This document shows, piece after piece, positions 7,526 through 14,139 of a DNA stretch of 14,139 bases (position 1 is its first letter; every line of letters begins with the position of its first letter). This stretch comes from Deltaproteobacteria bacterium. Lineage in GTDB: Bacteria > Myxococcota > Polyangia > Haliangiales > Haliangiaceae. Below the pieces are notes generated by a model. The model was not told the origin of the DNA, searched no databases, and worked only from the letters and a program-made list of their open reading frames with translations. The stretch spans positions 1-14,139 of the forward strand of contig JAGSPR010000139.1 in the NCBI GenBank assembly GCA_018262455.1, read 5' to 3'. Both the position numbers and the translations under genes were made by a program.

Positions 7526-9694
7526 TCACTGGCAGCTGGTCAGCGAGCGGATCCAGGCCTCGACCAACTTCGCGTTGCCCTCGTCGGTCACGAAGCCGGA
7601 GGGCGGCATCGCTTCGAAGCCCCGATGTCGAATCCTGGCGAGCATCACCGAGCGCTCCGGGGCTCCGGGTGCGAGCCGGCGCGCATCCTGAAGTCCCAGA
7701 TCGCCCCGCTCCGGTGGAACCTCACAGATGTTCATGCTGGCGAGCGGGGTCGAGAACCGAAAATCCATGTCCCCGATCGCCATCGACCCGGGGCGATGGC
7801 AGCCCGCGCAGTTGGCGTGGAGCCAGGAACGCGCCCGGTCGGTGATCGAAGCGGTGCCGTCGCCGATGAAGGCCAAGGAGGGAAGCTCGGTCGGTAGTGG
7901 CGCCTCGAACATCCCGATGTGCTCCAACGTCGCGAGCTGGTTCGAGACCCGTCCGTTCGGATACTCGATCTCGCGATCGAGCTGCGCGAGCTCCGGCCCG
8001 ACCGTGCGACCGGCCGCGGCGTTGTGACAACGCATGCACTCCGTGCGGCGCGGATACTCCCAGTAGTGGAAACCCCATTGCACGATCGCCTTCGTGGTCA
8101 GTGGCTGCAGCTTCGCGTCGGTCTGGTCTTGGTTCCAGATGTACGTGTAGCCCGCCCACTCGCCATCCTCGTGCCGTACCAGCAAGCGCGTCTCGACGCG
8201 GTAGCCGTCCAGGGCGAATTCCTTGAGCAGGACCGTCCCGTTCGGAAACACGAAATCTCCCTCGGGATCGATGGCGATCTTGCCGCCATCGGGGACGGCC
8301 ATCCAGCGTCGCTTCCGAGCTCCATCGGACCAGAACGACCAGTTGAGATCGTACGGAATCAGCCCTGGCGCAGGTTCGCCTGCGGCATCGAAGCAACCGG
8401 TCGCGACCAGGCTCGACGCGATGTCGAGCGGCGCGTCGGCAGGCAGATTGCTGGGGCTGAGCCGCCAGATCGAGCCCTTGACCAGGTCGACCAGGTATTG
8501 CTCGCCATCCAGATCCTCGGCAAACGAAGCGACAGCGTGGCCCTCCGCGCTGATCACGCGCTTCTGCGGAGCGGGCTCGGTGGGATCGATCTCCCACAGG
8601 TATCCGGTGACGAAGTCTCCGAACACGAGGTGGCCGGACAAGGCCGGGATCTCGTGGCCGCGATACACGAAGCCCGCGGTGATCGAGTTTCCCTCGTCGT
8701 GGAAGATCTCGACGACGGGATCGATCAAGCCGGGGAGGCCACACGGATCAGCCGCGGTGCAGTGAGCCCCTTCGTTGAAGCTCCAACCATAGTTGCCACC
8801 CGCGACGATCCGATCGATCTCCTCCCACGTTCCGAACCCGACATCTCCCGCCCACAGATCGCCAGTCTGTCGATCGAACGTGAAGCGCCACGGGTTGCGA
8901 AGTCCGAGTGCCCAGACCTCGGGCGCGCCGCCCTGGTTCGCGAACGGATTATCGGGAGGAATCGAATACGGCTGGTTCGGCCCGTCGACGTCGAGCCGCA
9001 GGATCTTCCCCTTGAGGTCTCCTGGATCTTGCGCGTACCGGTCGAGATCCCCTTGCGGCGCACCGTCGCCGAAGCCGGCGTAGAGATAGCCGTCGGATCC
9101 GAACTTGAGATCGGTGTTGACGTGGATGTCGGTCGCCTGATCGATGCTGATCAGGACCTGCTCGGTCGCGGCCTGGAACGAAGCTCCGCCGTCAAGCGAC
9201 GTGAACCGGGAGAGCCTCGATTCCATCAGCGACGTGGCGCTGTACCTCGTGTACGACAGGAACAGCTGGCCATTGGTCGTGAACGCCGGGTGCAACGCGA
9301 CCGCGAGCAGGCCGTTTCCCCCGCCGGAGCTGTCAACGTCGAGCGAGAGATCGAGCACCAGCTCGGCCTGGGTCACGTTCGGGTCGGCCGCGAATCGCCA
9401 GACGCGGCCGGCGCGCTCGATGAGGTACCACCACGCGCCGTCCGCGGTCTGGGCCATCTGGATCGGATCCCGAAATTGCAGGTTCGAGAACGCGCGCACC
9501 ACGGAGATCGGCGTGCGCGGCCTTGGGGGGGCTAGACAGCTCGTGTTCGCGGGCCGCTCGTCCAATCCGAAGACGGGGGGGAGCGGCAGCGGCGATGGCG
9601 GCGGCGGCGGCGACGCACATGTCGCGAGGATCGAAAGACAGCAAAGCCATGCGCGCGCTCGCAAGCTCACCCAGGCGTTGGACAACCGCCACAT
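7526..9694 (-). CDS. GSDH propeller fused to di-heme cytochrome c-type domain, lipoprotein
   Basis: 722 residues. The signal ends in SILATC (Cys26 probably lipidated), followed by a proline-rich linker. Residues about 65-435 are a glucose/sorbosone dehydrogenase propeller (GLLAVALHPAF, FGSDGYLYAGFGDG, GKILRLDVDG, GLRNPWRFTFDRQTGDLWAGDVG). Residues about 450-722 carry the module starting YDLNWSFWSDGARKRRW with two heme c motifs, CMRCH (553-557) and CAGCH (629-633), and a late MPPSG whose Met could be an axial ligand. This order matches the HNE_0200-type family (TIGR03806) as I recall it. A quinoprotein with heme c could pass electrons from substrate oxidation to the respiratory chain in the envelope. 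Where family members usually have HxGG, this protein has HVNT (His191-Thr194). The substrate is unknown. Downstream lies paralogue C, 68 bp away. Confidence 0.87.
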   Translation of the reverse strand: MWRLSNAWVSLRARAWLCCLSILATCASPPPPPSPLPLPPVFGLDERPANTSCLAPPRPRTPISVVRAFSNLQFRDPIQMAQTADGAWWYLIERAGRVWRFAADPNVTQAELVLDLSLDVDSSGGGNGLLAVALHPAFTTNGQLFLSYTRYSATSLMESRLSRFTSLDGGASFQAATEQVLISIDQATDIHVNTDLKFGSDGYLYAGFGDGAPQGDLDRYAQDPGDLKGKILRLDVDGPNQPYSIPPDNPFANQGGAPEVWALGLRNPWRFTFDRQTGDLWAGDVGFGTWEEIDRIVAGGNYGWSFNEGAHCTAADPCGLPGLIDPVVEIFHDEGNSITAGFVYRGHEIPALSGHLVFGDFVTGYLWEIDPTEPAPQKRVISAEGHAVASFAEDLDGEQYLVDLVKGSIWRLSPSNLPADAPLDIASSLVATGCFDAAGEPAPGLIPYDLNWSFWSDGARKRRWMAVPDGGKIAIDPEGDFVFPNGTVLLKEFALDGYRVETRLLVRHEDGEWAGYTYIWNQDQTDAKLQPLTTKAIVQWGFHYWEYPRRTECMRCHNAAAGRTVGPELAQLDREIEYPNGRVSNQLATLEHIGMFEAPLPTELPSLAFIGDGTASITDRARSWLHANCAGCHRPGSMAIGDMDFRFSTPLASMNICEVPPERGDLGLQDARRLAPGAPERSVMLARIRHRGFEAMPPSGFVTDEGNAKLVEAWIRSLTSCQ

Positions 9695-9773
9695 CTAGCC
9701 ATCATCGCAGATTGCCGATTCCGCATCACGGGTTCGGCGCACGATCCTGATCACGAGGTGACGCTCGGCGGTG
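9695..9773. promoter_or_regulatory. 79-bp spacer between galE and the di-heme dehydrogenase gene
   Basis: Both flanking genes are on the minus strand, so this holds the upstream region of the gene at 9694. Seen on the minus strand, GATGAT lies 6 nt before the ATG with TGATGC 16 bp further up, a weak promoter resemblance. The 9-mer CGTGATGCG (9730-9722) also occurs upstream of the other GSDH gene at 158-166. On the plus strand ATCACG occurs at 9725-9730 and 9750-9755, and TCAC-GAG-GTGA at 9751-9761 is a tiny inverted repeat. I see no convincing terminator after galE. Confidence 0.25.
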
Positions 9774-10748
9774 TCAGGTGCGCGAGCGGACCGCATCGTC
9801 GAGGATCACGGCGAGGTCGTCGCGCTTGGGCTGCCAGCCCAGCACCTCGCGCGCGCGCGCGTTGCTCGCGAGCAGGATCGCGGGGTCACCGACGCGGCGC
9901 GGCCCGATCGTGTGAGGAACGGGGCGGCTCAGGACGCGCGCGGCGGTGTCGATCACCTGCATGACGCTGAACCCGGTCCCACTGCCGAGGTTCACGGCGC
10001 CGACGCTGGTGCCGGCGGTCAGCGCGGCGATCGCCGCGAGGTGAGCATCGGCCAGGTCGCAGACGTGGACGTAGTCGCGGATGCAGGTGCCGTCGGGGGT
10101 GGGGTAGTCGTCGCCGAAGATGGTGAGCGGGCCGCGGCGGCCGAGCGCGGCGTCGATCACGAGCGGGATCAGGTGGGACTCGGGATCGTGGGACTCGCGC
10201 AGGGTGCCGTCGGGGTGGGCGCCGGCGGCGTTGAAGTAGCGGGGGGCGGCCCAGCGCAGGCCGTGGGCGATACCGTACGAGGCCAGGGCGTGCTCGATGC
10301 CGAGCTTGGACATGCCGTACGGGTTGATCGGGGCGAGCGGCGTGGCTTCGACGATCGGCGTGACGTCGGGCATGCCGTAGACGGCGGCGGTCGACGAGAA
10401 CAAGAAGATGTTCGGGCCCTCGGCGCGCACCACGTCGAGCAGGGCGTGGGTGCGGATCAAGTTGACGTCGAAGTAGAGCTCGGGCTTTACGACCGACTCG
10501 CCGACCTGGATCTTGCCCGCGAAGTGAACGATGGCGGAGATCCGGTGATCGCGCAGCAGCTTGCCGACCAGGGCGCGATCGCCGATGTCGCCTCGCACGA
10601 ACACGACGTCCGCAGGCAGCACCGGCATCGGGCCGCCGCTGAGATCGTCGAGCACCACGACCTGATGGCCGGCCTCGCGGGCGGCGCGGACGAAGTGGGA
10701 GCCGACGAAGCCCGCGCCACCGGTGACGAGCAGCTGGTGGGCGGTCAT
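9774..10748 (-). CDS. galE: UDP-glucose 4-epimerase
   Basis: 324 residues, a short-chain dehydrogenase/reductase of normal GalE length. It interconverts UDP-glucose and UDP-galactose in the cytoplasm with tightly bound NAD. The dinucleotide motif GGAGFVG is at 10-16, DDLSGG follows the second strand, and HFAGKIQVGESV is a GalE signature. The catalytic pair is Tyr144 and Lys148 in NPYGMSK. The position of the catalytic serine (third residue of FSSS in E. coli GalE) is Thr120 here (FSSTAAVYG), a tolerated change since the hydroxyl is kept. RYFNAAGAHPDG and TPDGTCIRDYVHV match the substrate-binding regions. It is the last gene of a three-gene minus-strand operon, starting 7 bp after the glycosyltransferase stop, so it probably supplies UDP-Gal to that pathway. 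Related 4-epimerases acting on N-acetylated or acidic sugars cannot be fully excluded. Confidence 0.92.
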   Translation of the reverse strand: MTAHQLLVTGGAGFVGSHFVRAAREAGHQVVVLDDLSGGPMPVLPADVVFVRGDIGDRALVGKLLRDHRISAIVHFAGKIQVGESVVKPELYFDVNLIRTHALLDVVRAEGPNIFLFSSTAAVYGMPDVTPIVEATPLAPINPYGMSKLGIEHALASYGIAHGLRWAAPRYFNAAGAHPDGTLRESHDPESHLIPLVIDAALGRRGPLTIFGDDYPTPDGTCIRDYVHVCDLADAHLAAIAALTAGTSVGAVNLGSGTGFSVMQVIDTAARVLSRPVPHTIGPRRVGDPAILLASNARAREVLGWQPKRDDLAVILDDAVRSRT

Positions 10749-10755
10749 GGCGCCG

Positions 10756-11922
10756 TCACTTGCGATTGATCGCGAGGACGCTGAGGAAGAACGCGGCGAA
10801 GATGATCTGGAAGCCGACGATGATCGAGACGACCGACGGGATCACGACGCGCAGGATCTTGGGATATTCGAGCTGGGTGAAGCCAGATTGGTCCCACTGC
10901 AGGACGGCGTAGATCGAACCCGCCAGGCCGACGAGGAACAGCAGGATGCCGGTGACGAGGCCCCACTCGAGCGTGGCCTTCTGGGTCAGCCGTTCGAGGA
11001 AGGGGCGTTTGGGCAGGAAGCCGTTCTGCATGCCGTAGACGCGGGTCAAGAAGCCGAAGATGACGGCCTGGAAGCCGATGATCACGAACGTGCCGCAGTA
11101 CAGGATGGTGTTGGTGTCGAAGGTCGCCGCGCCGATCGTCTTGGGACCATGGGTGACGGCGGCCCCGAGCACGAGGCCGATGATCATCAGCAGCAGGCCC
11201 GGGATCAGGTAGAGCCAGCGCGGGCTGTAGATGAGCAGGAAGCGGAGGTGGCGCCAGCCGTCGCGCCACGTGCGCAGGTGGGGCGGGCGCGACCGGCCGT
11301 CGGGCGACAGGACGGTGGGGACCTCGCAGACCTTGAGCTTGAACAGGGTCGACTTGACGACCATCTCGGAGGCGAACTCCATGCCGGTGGTCTGCAGGCC
11401 GAGGACCTGGACGATGTCCTGGCGGAAGCCGCGCAAGCCGCAGTGGAAGTCGCCGATCTTCGACGGGAAGAACAGCCGGCCGATGAACGACAGGACCGGG
11501 TTGCCGAGGTAGCGATGGAGGAACGGCATCGCGCCCGGCTTGACGCCGCCCTTGAACCGGTTGCCCATCACGAGGTCGTAGCCCTCTCGGAGCTTGGCGA
11601 CGTGGAGATCGAGGCTCGAGAAGTCGTAGCTGTCGTCGGAGTCGCCCATGATGACGTACTTGCCGCGCGAGCCCTCGATCGCCCCCATCAGGGCGGCGCC
11701 GTAGCCGCGGCGCGGGACGTCGACCACGCGGGCGCCGGCGTCGCGCGCGATCTGCTGCGAGCCGTCGGTGGAGCCGTTGTCACCGATCACGACCTCGCCC
11801 TTGATGCCGGACTTCTTCAGGTACCCCATCGCCTTGTCGATGCAGGTCTTGAGCGTCTCGGCCTCGTTGAGGCAGGGCATCACGATGCTGAGCTCGATAT
11901 TGTCGTCGGGTTGCGTCGTCAT
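10756..11922 (-). CDS. Family 2 glycosyltransferase with C-terminal membrane helices (polyprenyl-phosphate type)
   Basis: 388 residues from the ATG at 11922. The GT-A domain (about 10-235) shows LSIVMPCLNEAETL, VVIGDNGSTDGS, RRGYGAALMGAI, and the metal/nucleotide-sugar motif GDSDDSYDF (DSDD at 94-97), then GNRF and FHCGLRGFR. This is the DPM1/DPG synthase-like pattern of enzymes that charge polyprenyl phosphate with a hexose. Four hydrophobic spans follow (WLYLIPGLLLMII, ILYCGTFVIIGF, VTGILLFLVGLAG, IPSVVSIIVGFQIIF), anchoring it in the inner membrane. I chose 11922 because the upstream in-frame ATG at 12024 would overlap the preceding gene by 82 bp and adds unconserved-looking sequence; 11922 gives a 20-bp gap and places the first strand right after the start. 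It is the middle gene of the operon with galE. It could make the lipid-linked donor used by the GT-C-like proteins here (inference). Confidence 0.88.
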   Translation of the reverse strand: MTTQPDDNIELSIVMPCLNEAETLKTCIDKAMGYLKKSGIKGEVVIGDNGSTDGSQQIARDAGARVVDVPRRGYGAALMGAIEGSRGKYVIMGDSDDSYDFSSLDLHVAKLREGYDLVMGNRFKGGVKPGAMPFLHRYLGNPVLSFIGRLFFPSKIGDFHCGLRGFRQDIVQVLGLQTTGMEFASEMVVKSTLFKLKVCEVPTVLSPDGRSRPPHLRTWRDGWRHLRFLLIYSPRWLYLIPGLLLMIIGLVLGAAVTHGPKTIGAATFDTNTILYCGTFVIIGFQAVIFGFLTRVYGMQNGFLPKRPFLERLTQKATLEWGLVTGILLFLVGLAGSIYAVLQWDQSGFTQLEYPKILRVVIPSVVSIIVGFQIIFAAFFLSVLAINRK

Positions 11923-11942
11923 CGGAAGATCGCGACTTTGTA

Positions 11943-13862
11943 TCAGATCTTGTGATGGGCCGTGTAGGTCACGAAGCAGTGATCCGGCTTGCAGGCCAGG
12001 ATCCAGTACTGTGCGGTCCGCCACGGCTGGTACAGGAACGGGCCCTCGTTGCCGGTGCCGAGCCGCTTCGGCGGGTCGCCGATCGCGACCAGGAAGATCT
12101 CCCAGGCCGCTGTTTGCAGCTCGGGGGAGAGCAGGATCTTGCGGTCCTTCGAGCGGCCGACGCGGCCCATGGCGGCCGTGTAGCCCTCGAAGACGCCGTC
12201 GCGCCAGCGGGCGACATAGACCTTGTCACGAGGCAACGGCGGCGAGCTGCCGAGGAACGTCGCCACGACGTCGATGTAGTGGAGCTTCGCCGAGGTGACG
12301 CGCTGGATCTCGGCGATCGCGTCGAGGAACGCGTGGTGGAGCGCGCCGACGTCCTTGCCGATGTACGGCTTGAGATCGAGCTGGTCGACCTCGTCGATGC
12401 AGAGCGGGGGATCGAAGTCGTAGTGCATCGTGAGCTTGACGTCGGTGACGCCGAGCGTGGCCCACTGATCGGAGCCGCGGAACAGCACGCGATCGAGCGC
12501 GAAGTAGTTCGCCACCAGTTCGCGCTTCTTCTGATCGCGAAAGTCATCGCCGAGGAACCACCACGTCTCGGAGACCTGATCCCAGGCGTCGGCGGTGTAG
12601 ACGCCCCCGGCGGGGGTGGCCGCGAGCTCGGCGAGGCGAGCGGTCGAGGCGCGATCGACGGCGGTGAACAGCGGGATCGTGCGGGCGGCGGCATAGCCGC
12701 TCGCGAGGACGGCCATCACCACGAACGGCGTGAACGATCGCCGGCTGTGGAGGAACGCGCGCACCACGCCCAGCACGCCGGCGAGCAGCAGCAGCATCGC
12801 ATGCATGTAGAACCGCGGGCCGAGCAGGGGCGACGCGAACACCGTCATCGTGATCAGCGCACCACCGAGCAGGGTGAACCCGACGACCAGGATCGCGTCG
12901 CGCTGCTGCGTGCGGACGGGCGCGAGATCTTGCTCGTCGCGGCGCTCCGACACCAGGCCGGTGGCGATGATCGCCACCAGGAGCACGAGCAGCGGGGCCG
13001 CGGCGAACAGCATGCCCTGCATGATGTCGAGGTTGCCGGTGATCCCGCGCACGAGGATCTGCTGGGTCACCGTGAACCGCTCGGCGAGGCCCTCGTATCT
13101 CTGGCCTTGTCCCGGGGCGAAGAAGATCAGCGCGTAGCCGAGGACCGCGCCCAGCGCGCCGACGTAGAAGAACCCCGAGTGGAGGTGGTGCTGGCGCCAG
13201 CGGTGGACGATGAACGCGATCGTGAACACGAGCAGCGTCGGGCCGACATGCTCGTTGCCCATGCCGGCGGCGATCGCGAGCGCGAAGCACCCGAGCAGCT
13301 TCCATTTCGGCGTCGGCTTCTCGACGTCATGGATCCGCAGCGCGACGAGGAACCAGATCTGGATCGCGGCGGCCCACACGTAGTTCGTCGCGTAGGCACG
13401 ACAGAACATGTAGGCCGGGAAGTTGGGCGACACGAACCACAGCAACCCGAGGCCGATCGCGAGGGTCGCCAGGTCACGGCCGTTCCGGCGCGACGGGAAC
13501 CGGCCCGTCCCGAGCACGAAGCCCCCGAGGACGATCGCGAAGTATGCGAGCGGCGTGCCGAGCTCGGCGAAGCCAACGGTCTTGTACGCGAGGTAGGCCA
13601 TGGGCTGGCCGATCCGCGGGTTGCTCGACGTGTACATCCGGTGCCAGAACTCGAAGAACCGGCTGACGCTCGCAGGCCTGGCATCGGTGTCGACCGCGAT
13701 GTTCCAGGCGTCGAACGCGAACGGCTCGCGATAGACGACGTACGCGATGTGGACGAACGTGATCGCGACGTAGGCGTAGAACAGCGTCCGCAGGATCCGG
13801 GCGGTGCGCTCACTCGTGGGGGTTACTTGGACTTCCACCGACTTGGAGCCACGTCCTATCAC
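11943..13862 (-). CDS. Large polytopic membrane protein, possible GT-C-like (DUF6056-like)
   Basis: 639 residues from a GTG at 13862 (another GTG at 13838 is possible; no clear ribosome site decides). About ten hydrophobic spans fill residues 25-397. The first external loop has FAFDAWN (Asp51) and FEFWHRMYTSSNPRIGQPMA; later come NFPAYMFCRAYATNYVWAAA and MGNEHVGP (N203, E204). The Asp after the first span, the aromatic/Asn loop and NE motif resemble DUF6056-type membrane proteins, which look like GT-C transferases; this assignment is tentative. Residues about 400-639 form a soluble tail I do not recognise, probably on the outer face. It is the first gene of the operon with the family 2 glycosyltransferase and galE. 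It may use the lipid-linked sugar made by that enzyme. A polymerase or ligase role cannot be ruled out. Confidence 0.78.
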   Translation of the reverse strand: MIGRGSKSVEVQVTPTSERTARILRTLFYAYVAITFVHIAYVVYREPFAFDAWNIAVDTDARPASVSRFFEFWHRMYTSSNPRIGQPMAYLAYKTVGFAELGTPLAYFAIVLGGFVLGTGRFPSRRNGRDLATLAIGLGLLWFVSPNFPAYMFCRAYATNYVWAAAIQIWFLVALRIHDVEKPTPKWKLLGCFALAIAAGMGNEHVGPTLLVFTIAFIVHRWRQHHLHSGFFYVGALGAVLGYALIFFAPGQGQRYEGLAERFTVTQQILVRGITGNLDIMQGMLFAAAPLLVLLVAIIATGLVSERRDEQDLAPVRTQQRDAILVVGFTLLGGALITMTVFASPLLGPRFYMHAMLLLLAGVLGVVRAFLHSRRSFTPFVVMAVLASGYAAARTIPLFTAVDRASTARLAELAATPAGGVYTADAWDQVSETWWFLGDDFRDQKKRELVANYFALDRVLFRGSDQWATLGVTDVKLTMHYDFDPPLCIDEVDQLDLKPYIGKDVGALHHAFLDAIAEIQRVTSAKLHYIDVVATFLGSSPPLPRDKVYVARWRDGVFEGYTAAMGRVGRSKDRKILLSPELQTAAWEIFLVAIGDPPKRLGTGNEGPFLYQPWRTAQYWILACKPDHCFVTYTAHHKI

Positions 13863-13885
13863 GGACCGGCCGCGAATCTGCTCAC

Positions 13886-13915
13886 TTGCTCAGCCGAGCG
13901 CACCATGGCTATAAC
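13886..13915 (+). promoter_or_regulatory. Promoter of the right-edge glycosyltransferase
   Basis: TTGCTC (13886-13891), an 18-bp spacer and TATAAC (13910-13915) form a good sigma-70-like pair. The -10 ends 8 nt before the GTG at 13924, predicting a near-leaderless mRNA. TGCTCA occurs twice in tandem (13879-13884, 13887-13892), the second over the -35, and GCTC/GAGC (13888-13891, 13896-13899) make a small inverted repeat. The 61-bp space must also hold the promoter for the divergent operon at 13862, which I cannot place. Confidence 0.5.
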
Positions 13916-13923
13916 GACCCGTC

Positions 13924-14139
13924 GTGACCGAGCGCCGGGCAACCTGGGTGGTGATCGCGGCCTACAACGAGGGTCCCGTGGTCCATGACGTCGTGCGCGA
14001 CGTGGTGGGGGACGGCTGGTCCGTGGTGGTGGTCGACGATGGCTCGCACGATGACACGCACGTGCACGCCCGGGCGGCTGGCGCGACCGTGCTGCGCCAC
14101 TCGGTGAATCTCGGGCAGGGCGCCGCGCTGCAGACCGGG
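13924..14139 (+). CDS. Family 2 glycosyltransferase, N-terminal fragment
   Basis: 72 codons from a GTG at 13924 to the right edge, open throughout; the rest lies outside. It reads WVVIAAYNEGPVV (first strand and nucleotide-binding loop), SVVVVDDGSHDDT (the VVDDGS signature of GT-A family 2 enzymes) and LRHSVNLGQGAALQTG. The NLGQGAALQTG run is typical of the DPM1/polyprenyl-phosphate mannose or glucose synthase branch, so it probably loads a sugar onto polyprenyl phosphate or a related lipid in the cytoplasm. The GTG is preferred because it follows a -35/-10 pair; the ATG at 13905 is in another frame. It is divergent from the operon at 13862. Family is secure, substrate is not. Confidence 0.85.
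   Translation, partial: MTERRATWVVIAAYNEGPVVHDVVRDVVGDGWSVVVVDDGSHDDTHVHARAAGATVLRHSVNLGQGAALQTG

Noticed and set aside
6429..7691. Open plus-strand frame of 420 codons opposite paralogue C
   Set aside because: Translation is low-complexity Arg/His/Glu; the opposite frame encodes a protein with conserved family motifs. It also crosses the intergenic gap at 7458-7525.
7919..9535. Open plus-strand frame of 538 codons opposite the di-heme dehydrogenase gene
   Set aside because: No recognisable domain; the opposite strand carries GSDH motifs and two CXXCH sites. Antisense openness follows from rare TTA, CTA and TCA codons in GC-rich genes.
10723..11955. Open plus-strand frame of 410 codons opposite the glycosyltransferase at 10756-11922
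   Set aside because: Acidic low-complexity translation, antisense to a clear GT-A domain with four membrane spans.
11923..12024. Longer N-terminus for the family 2 glycosyltransferase, starting at 12024
   Set aside because: It would overlap the upstream gene by 82 bp and adds 34 residues ahead of the normal first strand; the ATG at 11922 gives a 20-bp spacer.
11952..13988. Open plus-strand frame of 678 codons opposite the 639-residue membrane protein
   Set aside because: It is antisense in codon register to a gene with clear membrane helices and operon context. Its translation is charged, repetitive Arg/Glu/Asp/His sequence, as expected from antisense of hydrophobic GC-rich codons.

Overview
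This is a gene-dense, GC-rich bacterial segment with no long non-coding stretch. Frequent GTG starts, heavy G/C bias at third codon positions, Cys-rich and Gly-rich lipoproteins, and quinoprotein dehydrogenases with c-type heme domains together suggest a Myxococcota-like (former Deltaproteobacteria) organism. That placement is inference from style and gene content; no rRNA or taxonomic marker is present.

Layout. The left edge (1-124, minus) is the N-terminus of a family 2 glycosyltransferase. It is divergent from a PQQ sugar-dehydrogenase-type lipoprotein (196-1452, plus), and a perfect 8-bp inverted repeat lies between them. Two plus-strand cassettes follow, each a SAM methyltransferase directly followed by a polytopic GT-C-like membrane protein: 1526-2137 with 2139-3509, and 4099-4803 with 4806-6236. 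A small Cys-repeat lipoprotein (3554-4027) lies between them. A third paralogue of the membrane protein (7457-6057, minus) faces the second and overlaps it tail to tail by 180 bp. Upstream of it on the minus strand is a 722-residue lipoprotein joining a sugar-dehydrogenase propeller to a di-heme (two CXXCH) C-terminal domain (9694-7526). The right third is a compact minus-strand operon: a 639-residue polytopic membrane protein (13862-11943), a family 2 polyprenyl-phosphate-type glycosyltransferase with four C-terminal membrane helices (11922-10756) and GalE (10748-9774). Divergent from it, the window ends in the start of another family 2 glycosyltransferase (13924 onward, plus).

How the genes may work together (inference). 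GalE would supply UDP-galactose. The DPM1-like family 2 enzymes could load sugars onto polyprenyl phosphate inside the cell. The GT-C-like membrane proteins would use such lipid-linked donors outside the cytoplasm. The methyltransferases are translationally tied to the GT-C genes and may modify or cap the same glycan. The two quinoprotein lipoproteins and the Cys-repeat lipoprotein would sit on an envelope membrane. This reads as a cell-surface glycan or glycolipid locus whose product is unknown.

The most notable sequence-level signals are: (1) a recurring promoter layout in which a -35/-10 pair ends only 6-9 nt before the start codon, predicting leaderless mRNAs; (2) the in-register 180-bp tail-to-tail overlap of two paralogues; (3) two cassettes whose membrane partners are about 70% identical but whose methyltransferases are not obviously related; and (4) the Cys-ladder lipoprotein.
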